From: Treponema sp.
GTDB taxonomy: Bacteria > Spirochaetota > Spirochaetia > Treponematales > Treponemataceae
Assembly: GCA_016297405.1 (NCBI GenBank)
Contig: JAEDGP010000082.1
Coordinates: 1 to 8,117, forward strand
Direction of reading: 5' to 3'
Length of the DNA: 8,117 nucleotides
Shown: positions 1 through 5,259 of the stretch, one piece after another
Numbering within the stretch: the stretch's first letter is position 1
How the letters are laid out: every line of letters starts with the position of its first letter
The notes under the pieces: model-generated
Databases searched by the model: none
Told to the model about the DNA's origin: nothing
Seen by the model: the letters and a program-made list of their open reading frames with translations, nothing else
Position numbers and translations under genes: made by a program

Positions 1-426
1 ATTTTCAACAAGCTCCATTTTTGTGACTTCATAGAGGGACTTGTTGTTGAGGAAAACTTCACCTGTATGTGCGACAAAGTTTACGTTGAACCAGTCTCCG
101 GCTACCTTTACGACATAAGGATTGTAGTCACCGAAAATTCCGTTTGGAATGCGGGCAAGCCAAACATCGCCCTTGACATTCTTCCAGTTCTTAACTTCTT
201 CGGCACCAGTAATGACAGCCTTTCTATATTCTGCCGAACGGTAAACAATGCGGTTTTCTTCAGTTCCACCGTTTACTGGATTTACATATTCACGATAGAC
301 ACCAGGGGCTACGATTACTTCGTCTCCCGGTTTTGCAATTCTAGCAGCTTCATTAATCCTTTTGAACGGATTTTCCTTTGTTCCGCTCCCACATTTTTTT
401 GCATTAATATCAACGTAATAAATCAT
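1..426 (-). CDS. GH120-type beta-xylosidase, N-terminal part (runs off window)
   Basis: Only the first 142 codons are in the window; the gene continues past the left edge. The protein begins MIYYVDINAKKCGSGTKENP, the usual opening of right-handed beta-helix proteins. It continues with PGDEVIVAPGVYREYV (about residues 32-47), GDVWLARIPNGIFGDYNPY (about 88-106) and a GEVFLNN...SLYEVT stretch near the truncation. From memory, the order and wording of these blocks match the N-terminus of GH120 beta-xylosidases such as Thermoanaerobacterium XylC, usually about 630-650 residues long. Family members remove xylose from xylo-oligosaccharides. No signal peptide is visible, so a cytoplasmic enzyme acting on imported oligosaccharides is inferred. 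The ATG at 426 is preceded by AAGGTGG with a 4-nt gap. The catalytic residues lie outside the window. A related pectinase or DUF1565 beta-helix protein is the alternative. Confidence 0.85.
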   Translation of the reverse strand, partial: MIYYVDINAKKCGSGTKENPFKRINEAARIAKPGDEVIVAPGVYREYVNPVNGGTEENRIVYRSAEYRKAVITGAEEVKNWKNVKGDVWLARIPNGIFGDYNPYVVKVAGDWFNVNFVAHTGEVFLNNKSLYEVTKMELVEN

Positions 427-455
427 ATATCCACCTTGCTGAAACCAGCACTTCT

Positions 456-483
456 ATTATAATCCGTATTTTATGAATGGCAA
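456..483 (-). promoter_or_regulatory. Predicted sigma-70 promoter for the GH120 gene
   Basis: On the minus strand there is TTGCCA (483-478), a 16-nt spacer and TATAAT (461-456), about 30 nt before the ATG at 426. The -35 matches 5 of 6 consensus bases and the -10 matches 6 of 6. Between the promoter and the ribosome binding site lies a small hairpin, TGCTG-GTTT-CAGCA. The promoter sits only 16 nt past the yolD stop, so the GH120 gene can be transcribed on its own although it has the same orientation as the polymerase unit. Confidence 0.6.
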
Positions 484-498
484 TTTAAATAGTAGTTA

Positions 499-696
499 TT
501 ATTCAATTTTTATTCCCTTTTCTTTGTTCAGTACGGCTTCCTCAAAATTTTTTGCCGTTTCCCTGATGGACTGTTCAAATCCTGTAAGGGCTGCAAATGG
601 GGCAAACTGGGCCGCTCTTTTTTCAATGGGCATTCTCGGATGATTTGTGGATGTATGGTGTTCCATAAAGATAATGTCGTCGTAGTTTTTTTTCAT
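499..696 (-). CDS. YolD-like protein
   Basis: This is a 65-residue protein. Its core, HPRMPIEKRAAQFAPFAALT (about residues 19-38), followed by GFEQSIRETA, is the signature of the YolD-like family. These small proteins are encoded next to UvrX/UmuC-type Y-family polymerases in Firmicutes and relatives and are thought to be accessory to translesion synthesis, possibly standing in for UmuD. The start ATG overlaps the polymerase stop as ATGA (696-693). A GGAGG at 710-706, inside the last polymerase codons, lies 9 nt upstream, so the two genes are transcribed together and probably translationally coupled. The length is at the short end of the family, with nothing obviously missing. No terminator is seen after the stop. 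The exact biochemical role of YolD proteins is not established. Confidence 0.9.
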   Translation of the reverse strand: MKKNYDDIIFMEHHTSTNHPRMPIEKRAAQFAPFAALTGFEQSIRETAKNFEEAVLNKEKGIKIE

Positions 697-2228
697 GCCT
701 TGTGGCCTCCTATCTGCCTGTTTCTTTCCATGGTCATGGCTCCTTCCTGCAGGCTTAATCCCCGTACTATTGAATTCTTTCCGAATTTGCTTTTCATGAG
801 AAGGACTGCATTCTGAAGTTTTTTTGCCTTTTCGTCTTCAAGTTTTGCCGCCTGCCGTTTTTTTTCTTCATCCTCCGGTTCAAAGAGGCTTGGAGTCCAA
901 TAGGAATCACGTTTTTTGTATAGTTCTTCCGTTGTTATGTCCGATGCAATTAAAAAAAGCCGTCTTATTGAAAAGTCAGGATTGACCGCAAGCCTGTAAA
1001 GTTCTTCAAAGGAATCGCATATGGTGTTTATGTTTGACGTGTAGGATTTAAGGTTGAATCTTCCCTGGGCCGGAAAAGGCTGAATTCTTCCATGCTGGTC
1101 GGTGCACAGTCTTATCCCGGAGATTTCTTTCTGCGTCATGAATTTCAGCTTTTCTGAGTTTTCACTGTCGTATCCCACAAAAATGCAGATTTGCCTTACC
1201 AGCAGGCGTTTTTTGACAAGATCAAGGGATAAAAGTTCCGCCATCTCCCTTACTATTGTGATTCCGTCTTCAAAGGAATAGGCGCGAGGAAGAACCTGCC
1301 CGTTTGTAAGGCTGTGGTCCTTTGGCATGTATGCCTTGATGTGCTTTATGGTGCATGGTTCGTAGCCCCAGGCGTGGTCTATTAAAAGTTCGGCGTTGAT
1401 TCCAAATTCCCTGTAGAGAATGCTTTCATTCAGGAATTCATTCTGTTTTCCAACGGAACATCTTGCAATGTCCCCCATGGTATGGATTCCATATTTTGCA
1501 AGGCGCATGGCAATTCCGTTTCCTATTCTCCAGAAATCGGTTATGGGTTCATGGTTCCATAGCCTTTGCCTGAAGGAAATTTCATCAAGGGTTGCAATTC
1601 TTACTCCGTCCCTGTTTGCCGGAATATGCTTGGCCTCTATGTCCATGGCGACTTTGCTTAGGAAAAGATTTGTACCTATTCCGGCTGTGGCGGTGATTCC
1701 GGTTTCCTTTATTATGTTCCTGATGATTCTTGTTGCAAGTTCCTCTGCCGTCGTATTGTAGAGTTTTAGGTAGGAAGTTGCATCTATGAAAACTTCATCT
1801 ATGGAATAGACGTGGATGTCTTCTTCGGAAATGTATTTCAGATAAATGCCGTAAATTCTGCTGGAATATTCTATATATAATGCCATCCGGGGAACTGCCG
1901 CAATGTAGTCGATTTCATAGTCGGGGCACCGGTTCAGTATGTCTGCCTGGAATGTTTTTGCCAGGAATTTTTTCTGCGGAATCTTCCTGAGGCGCTCCAT
2001 GTTTGCAATTCGTATTTTTTCAATGGCTTCAAAAAGCCTTGGCCGCCCGGGGACACCAAAGGATTTTAGGGAAGGGGAAACGGCAAGGCATATGGTTTTT
2101 TCGCTGCGGGACGTGTCTGCCACAAGGAGATTTGTGGTCAGGGGATTCAGCCCGCGTTCAACACATTCCACAGAGGCGTAGAAGGATTTTAAGTCTATTG
2201 CAATGTAGGTTTTCTGTTCCGCTTTCAT
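693..2228 (-). CDS. Y-family DNA polymerase (UvrX/UmuC/DinB-like)
   Basis: This 511-residue translesion DNA polymerase would insert nucleotides opposite damaged template bases. The first catalytic aspartate is in IAIDLKSFYASVE (D12). The second metal-binding motif is YSIDEVFID, with D144 and E145. A helix-hairpin-helix-like thumb segment lies near 230-262, from FWRIGNGIA to HTMGDIARC. The little-finger domain follows, at about 330-435. The tail KFGKNSIVRG...RNRQIGGHKA (481-511) is typical of the subfamily paired with YolD proteins. PSLFE at 446-450 could be a weak beta-clamp-binding motif (inference). All catalytic residues are present, so the enzyme should be active. The ATG at 2228 has an AAGGG about 8 nt upstream. 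The gene overlaps yolD by 4 nt. Upstream are a TATAAT -10 and a palindrome that may be an operator. UvrX, UmuC and DinB naming cannot be separated with certainty here. Confidence 0.93.
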   Translation of the reverse strand: MKAEQKTYIAIDLKSFYASVECVERGLNPLTTNLLVADTSRSEKTICLAVSPSLKSFGVPGRPRLFEAIEKIRIANMERLRKIPQKKFLAKTFQADILNRCPDYEIDYIAAVPRMALYIEYSSRIYGIYLKYISEEDIHVYSIDEVFIDATSYLKLYNTTAEELATRIIRNIIKETGITATAGIGTNLFLSKVAMDIEAKHIPANRDGVRIATLDEISFRQRLWNHEPITDFWRIGNGIAMRLAKYGIHTMGDIARCSVGKQNEFLNESILYREFGINAELLIDHAWGYEPCTIKHIKAYMPKDHSLTNGQVLPRAYSFEDGITIVREMAELLSLDLVKKRLLVRQICIFVGYDSENSEKLKFMTQKEISGIRLCTDQHGRIQPFPAQGRFNLKSYTSNINTICDSFEELYRLAVNPDFSIRRLFLIASDITTEELYKKRDSYWTPSLFEPEDEEKKRQAAKLEDEKAKKLQNAVLLMKSKFGKNSIVRGLSLQEGAMTMERNRQIGGHKA

Positions 2229-2295
2229 ATTCTACCCTTACATTCAGAAATTTCAGGCTGCTTCATGATTTGGCAGCGGCTTAATCTGCATTTTC

Positions 2296-2301
2296 ATTAT
2301 A
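2296..2301 (-). promoter_or_regulatory. Predicted -10 box for the polymerase/yolD operon
   Basis: TATAAT is found on the minus strand, about 70 nt before the polymerase ATG. The expected -35 position has no good TTGACA match and is instead covered by the palindrome at 2314-2328, which suggests a regulated promoter. Farther upstream (about 2341-2353) are A8 and T5 runs that could act as an UP-like element. This is a prediction from sequence only. Confidence 0.5.
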
Positions 2302-2313
2302 CACGGGGAGGTG

Positions 2314-2328
2314 TATCATTTTTTGATA
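2314..2328. promoter_or_regulatory. Candidate operator TATCA-N5-TGATA upstream of the polymerase
   Basis: This is a perfect 5+5 bp inverted repeat with a 5-nt spacer (TATCA-AAAAA-TGATA on the minus strand), continuing as CACCT. It sits where the -35 element of the polymerase promoter should be, 12 nt upstream of TATAAT. The same arrangement occurs at 4542-4556 before another minus-strand gene. A repressor site is the simplest reading; the regulator is unknown. An overlapping inverted repeat, ATACAC-N6-GTGTAT, spans 2299-2316. Confidence 0.5.
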
Positions 2329-2493
2329 GTGTGTTGAATTAAAAAAAATTTTTATGCTGAAAACTGAATTATATACATTACAATTAATATGCAGCAGTTC
2401 AAAAATTTTTGATGATGAATGCTGTTGTTGTGGCATTTTGGAACTGTTTTAGAAGGGTTGAATCTGCACCCAAGCATTGCCCTCATGAACAAT

Positions 2494-2541
2494 CTGCAGG
2501 CAGTCTGATTTGAACTACTTGGACTGCCGGCAGTTTTTTTT
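2494..2541 (+). terminator. Intrinsic terminator reading on the plus strand
   Basis: CTGCAGGCAGTC (2494-2505) pairs with GACTGCCGGCAG (2522-2533) over 12 positions with one mismatch, around a 16-nt loop, and is followed directly by eight T (2534-2541). The T run makes it a plus-strand terminator. On the minus strand the stem follows an A8 run and is trailed by ATTGTTC, so it would terminate the GGDEF-EAL transcript poorly. No plus-strand gene is recognised upstream. Confidence 0.55.
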
Positions 2542-4153
2542 ACTTAAGCTTTTTTGCATCGTCAAGGGAAAGCGGTTTTCCCCAAACGTAGCCCTGAATG
2601 AAGTCAACATCCGCTTCTTTCAAAAGTTCAATCTGATTTGTTTCTTCAACACCTTCGCATATTACCTCGCAGCCAAGACCATGGCCGATGGTAACAACAG
2701 ATTTTACGAATTCAAGGCTTCTTTCGTCGGCTTCTATTTCGTCAACAAGGCTTTTGTCGATTTTAAGAAGATCGACTGGAATTTTCGTAAGATAGCTTAA
2801 GGATGAATAGCCCGTACCAAAGTCGTCAAGGGCAATCTGAACACCGGCTGCATGTAGTTTTTCAATGTTTGAAAGGGTAACGTCAATGGAATTCATGAGG
2901 CAGTATTCGGTGATTTCAACTTCGAGATTTTTTGCAGGGAAATCATGTTTCTTCAAAAGGTCAAGGACGCGCTGGGAAAAATCATTCTTGCATATGTTTT
3001 TTGCGGAAATATTTACTGAAACCACGGCATCGGAATTTGCAAGGACATATCCACGAAGATCCTTCATCACCTGGTTCAGAACGTATTCGTCTATCAGCAT
3101 GATGAGCTCGGTTTTTTCCGCAACGGGAATAAAATCTCCGGGACTTATGAATTTTCCTTCCGGAGTCTTCATTCTTATGAGGGATTCAAAACCACGGAGC
3201 TTCTTTTCCTTCAGCGTATATTGCGGCTGGTACATCATGTAGAACCAGTTGCCGTCAAGCCCCCTGTGGATTATCCTTTCCATTTCGATTCTCTTTTCAA
3301 TGAATTCCTTCATGGATGGGTCGAAGAACTCATAGTGGATTCCAGGTTTCTTTGACGCATTGTATTTTGCAATGTCGACTGAAGAAAGTAGTTCCTCGCA
3401 GGTAATGTCTTCGCCAGAGTATTCAACGATACCGGCATTAAAATTCTGGTAGCATTCAATCTGGTCCTTGCCGGACATCACCGTGATTTTCTTGTTGTTC
3501 CAGTTGACGATGTATTCTGTAAGTTTTTCCCGCGAAAAATCCGGGCTGTTTGCAACCACGACAAATTCTGCGGAATTAATCCTTGCGATATTTCCACTTT
3601 TGCCGATTTCACCCCTTATCTGTGATCCTATGTGCATAAGCATCCTGTCTGCAATTTCATGACCGTAGTTTCCATGGAACAGGCTGAATTCCCTAAGTTC
3701 AAAATTTATGATGAAGAATTTTGCCTTTGAATCTATTTTATCCTGAATGTACTGGGACAAACCCCTGTTGTTTAAAAGTCCCGTAACCTCATCTGTGAAA
3801 GATTCCCTCTGTTTTCGCTGCAAAAGCCGAGATATATTGAAAAAAGAAATGGCAAATAAAATGCAGTTGGCTATTCCGGGAAGTACGAATATTTTTTTCT
3901 GCAGAATGAACTGTAACGAAAGGTGGATGATGTCTATTACAAGAATGGTTTCTGTTACTGAACCACCTATGCGGGGTTCTATTCTGATCATGAGAAGGCA
4001 TAGGGCTACCTGCAGTGCAAAAACTACGCCATTGAACTGCGTTAGTCCATGCTTTTGCAGCAATTCGATTGCATATTCAAGAATTATAATCAGCAGCAGG
4101 GATAAGGCTAATCCAAATAAAATTTTCGTTTTCCTGTGGATCTTTAACGGCAT
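2540..4153 (-). CDS. Membrane c-di-GMP phosphodiesterase (degenerate GGDEF + EAL)
   Basis: This 537-residue signalling protein has an N-terminal membrane region with hydrophobic segments at about 11-32, 41-58, 67-83 and 88-108. The GGDEF-like domain opens with FTDEVTGLLNNRGL (119-132), but its active-site loop reads NSAEF (193-197), so cyclase activity is very unlikely. The EAL domain (about 285-537) keeps the key residues: ESL (E323), VNIS (N381), EVEITE (E413, E416), DDFG (D443, D444), KID (K464), EGVEE (E500) and IQGY (Q520). It should therefore hydrolyse c-di-GMP to pGpG, with the GGDEF-like domain perhaps sensing GTP (family knowledge, inference here). The N-terminus resembles no named sensor domain I can identify. 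The ATG at 4153 has AGAGGA 8 nt upstream. It stands alone as a transcription unit. Confidence 0.93.
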   Translation of the reverse strand: MPLKIHRKTKILFGLALSLLLIIILEYAIELLQKHGLTQFNGVVFALQVALCLLMIRIEPRIGGSVTETILVIDIIHLSLQFILQKKIFVLPGIANCILFAISFFNISRLLQRKQRESFTDEVTGLLNNRGLSQYIQDKIDSKAKFFIINFELREFSLFHGNYGHEIADRMLMHIGSQIRGEIGKSGNIARINSAEFVVVANSPDFSREKLTEYIVNWNNKKITVMSGKDQIECYQNFNAGIVEYSGEDITCEELLSSVDIAKYNASKKPGIHYEFFDPSMKEFIEKRIEMERIIHRGLDGNWFYMMYQPQYTLKEKKLRGFESLIRMKTPEGKFISPGDFIPVAEKTELIMLIDEYVLNQVMKDLRGYVLANSDAVVSVNISAKNICKNDFSQRVLDLLKKHDFPAKNLEVEITEYCLMNSIDVTLSNIEKLHAAGVQIALDDFGTGYSSLSYLTKIPVDLLKIDKSLVDEIEADERSLEFVKSVVTIGHGLGCEVICEGVEETNQIELLKEADVDFIQGYVWGKPLSLDDAKKLK

Positions 4154-4176
4154 TATAACAATCCTCTATAACACAG

Positions 4177-4201
4177 ATTATAATGCACAATTCTGCAGAA
4201 T
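4177..4201 (-). promoter_or_regulatory. Predicted -10 box and palindrome upstream of the GGDEF-EAL gene
   Basis: TATAAT lies on the minus strand at 4182-4177, 23 nt before the ATG. Directly upstream is the perfect 12-bp palindrome ATTCTGCAGAAT (4190-4201), which falls in the -10/-35 spacer. No clear TTGACA is present at the -35 position. The palindrome could be a repressor site or could be chance. Confidence 0.4.
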
Positions 4202-4228
4202 ACCATAAAAATTCCCCCGCAATCTTTT

Positions 4229-4504
4229 TTATAAGACTGAAGGTCGTTTTTGCAAGGATTTATACTGTAAATCTAAAATAAAAAAAGGCACCAGTTTTAC
4301 CTTGTGCCTTATGTCATATCTTTTTAAGTCTAGATTGATAAGAACGCATTTGTAATGTAAATCCCACCAGCAGCTTTTAAAACCTTCTTTCTTGAAGTAT
4401 CTGAAAACAAAAGGAAGTTCTGCCCAATCTTCCAGAAGTACTCCATAGGGGAGAATTGTCTTTTCCTTTCCGTTTATTGTGGTTGTCCAAATGTCATAAA
4501 CCAT
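4229..4504 (-). CDS. Uncharacterised small protein, probably frameshifted near its end
   Basis: I do not recognise this family. The frame gives 91 residues starting MVYDIWTTTINGKEKTILPY, rich in aromatic residues and without membrane segments. Its start is well supported: GGAGG at 4515-4511 lies 6 nt before the ATG, and a palindrome plus a -10-like TAAAAA lie upstream in the same layout as at the polymerase promoter. The last 25 or so codons run through a strong intrinsic terminator (4280-4310), which is abnormal for an intact gene. Removing one A from the A5 run at about codons 70-71 would give DLKDMT and then a TAA just before the hairpin, for a protein of about 76 residues. The gene may therefore carry a one-base frameshift, or the sequence an indel error. 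The start and the first 70 codons are solid; the C-terminus is doubtful. Confidence 0.65.
   Translation of the reverse strand: MVYDIWTTTINGKEKTILPYGVLLEDWAELPFVFRYFKKEGFKSCWWDLHYKCVLINLDLKRYDIRHKVKLVPFFILDLQYKSLQKRPSVL
4280..4310 (-). terminator. Intrinsic terminator for the small gene at 4504
   Basis: On the minus strand AAGGCAC (4310-4304) and GTGCCTT (4291-4285) form a 7-bp stem with a 12-nt loop, followed by a T run and ATTTT. It lies inside the 91-codon frame and overlaps an out-of-frame TAA at its 5' edge, which is probably the ancestral stop. Confidence 0.7.
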
Positions 4505-4541
4505 AGATTGCCTCCATGGTTGTTTTTTACTACTGAAGGTG

Positions 4542-4556
4542 TATCAAATTATGATA
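4542..4556. promoter_or_regulatory. Second candidate operator TATCA-N5-TGATA
   Basis: On the minus strand this reads TATCA-TAATT-TGATA followed by CACCTTC, then a -10-like TAAAAA (4529-4524) with the same 12-nt gap seen at the polymerase promoter. It lies between the minus-strand small gene (ATG at 4504) and the plus-strand recombinase (ATG at 4583). It also overlaps a plus-strand TATGAT (4550-4555), so it could control both directions. Confidence 0.5.
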
Positions 4557-4582
4557 AAGGGTGTTTTTTTATCAATATAGCT

Positions 4583-5203
4583 ATGTTTGTATGCTACAAC
4601 ATTTCTATAACATACGCTTATATTAGAGTTTCGACAGACAAACAGGATGGAGCAAACCAGAAATTGGGAATTGAAGACCTTTGCAGAAGAAAGGGTTTTA
4701 GCATCGATGAATACATTGATGATGAAGGAGTTTCCGGCACAAAGGAACCGGATAAAAGGCAGCTTGGTAAACTTCTTGATAAACTTCAAAAAGACGATAT
4801 TTTGATTGCCAGCGAATTAAGCCGACTTGGACGTAGCTTATTCATGATAATGATAATTCTGGAACATTGTATGAATGTTGGGGTAAAGCTCTATACGGTC
4901 AAAGATGGATATGAATTGGGCGACAACATCCAAAGTAAGGTATTGGCTTTTGCATTTGGTCTGAGTGCTGAAATCGAAAGAAATCTTATCAGCCAACGAA
5001 CTAAAGAGGCTTTGTCCAGGAAAAGAGCTGAAGGAATTCAAATTGGAAGAATAAAGGGGTCTCATAATTCATATACAAAATTGACTGGTAAAGAAGATTA
5101 TATTCATTTACGATTATCTCAAAAATGTTCAAAAACTCAGCTCGCAAAAGAACTATATGTAGATCGAACAACATTGTACAGATTTCTGAAAACGTTGGAA
5201 TAA
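4583..5203 (+). CDS. Serine site-specific recombinase (resolvase/invertase family)
   Basis: This is a small serine recombinase of 206 residues that would cut and rejoin DNA at short paired sites through a 5'-phosphoserine link. The catalytic motif is YAYIRVSTDKQ, with Ser17 as nucleophile and Arg15 beside it. Further family blocks are EGVSGTKEPDKR (48-59), SELSRLGRS (77-85) and the E-helix region ERNLISQRTKEAL (132-144). The C-terminal helix-turn-helix KTQLAKELYVDRTTLYRFL (184-202) would bind the site. The length fits Pin/Hin/Tn3-resolvase relatives, so nothing seems missing. The frame is open back to a TTG at 4508, but the family starts just before YAYIRVS, so the ATG at 4583 is chosen. No convincing ribosome binding site precedes it. 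Its target sites are not known. A truncated methyltransferase follows directly, suggesting an inversion or insertion role (inference). Confidence 0.9.
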   Translation: MFVCYNISITYAYIRVSTDKQDGANQKLGIEDLCRRKGFSIDEYIDDEGVSGTKEPDKRQLGKLLDKLQKDDILIASELSRLGRSLFMIMIILEHCMNVGVKLYTVKDGYELGDNIQSKVLAFAFGLSAEIERNLISQRTKEALSRKRAEGIQIGRIKGSHNSYTKLTGKEDYIHLRLSQKCSKTQLAKELYVDRTTLYRFLKTLE

Positions 5204-5231
5204 ATCGGAGGTCTGATTGCAACAAAAAACG

Positions 5232-5257
5232 TCATGCTGAACTTGATTCAGCATCTC
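5232..5257. repeat. REP-like palindromic repeat (HAELDSAS type)
   Basis: The core is ATGCTGAA (5234-5241), CTTGA, TTCAGCAT (5247-5254): perfect 8-bp arms around a 5-nt loop. From memory, sequences of this kind, read as HAELDSAS or MLNLFQHL depending on frame, are dispersed in several bacterial genomes. Here the repeat is in frame with the methyltransferase fragment downstream and lies 28 nt after the recombinase stop, at the point where methyltransferase similarity begins. Confidence 0.7.
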
Positions 5258-5259
5258 AA

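Larger units (their letters stand above)
2229..2539. other. Intergenic region, polymerase to GGDEF-EAL gene
   Basis: This is about 311 bp without a convincing gene. It holds the polymerase promoter and candidate operator, A/T tracts including the 14-bp palindrome TCAAAAATTTTTGA (2398-2411), three copies of AATCTGCA (2283, 2461, 2491) and a plus-strand terminator at the far end. A 44-codon minus-strand frame from about 2488 (MRAMLGCRF...) has no supporting ribosome binding site and was not called. Confidence 0.6.

Noticed and set aside
67..462. Plus-strand frame of 131 codons opposite the GH120 gene
   Set aside because: It is the reverse of a clearly recognisable beta-helix xylosidase; its own translation shows no family features and it has no ribosome binding site.
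2353..2370. ATGCTGAAAACTGAATT as a second copy of the junction repeat
   Set aside because: Only one 8-bp arm matches; the other arm and flanks differ, so this is probably chance.
4508..4582. Extension of the recombinase to TTG 4508
   Set aside because: The extra 25 residues precede the conserved family start, cross the candidate operator and lack a ribosome binding site in the right direction.
5001..5225. Minus-strand frames opposite the recombinase
   Set aside because: They lie opposite strongly conserved recombinase motifs and have no starts with binding sites.
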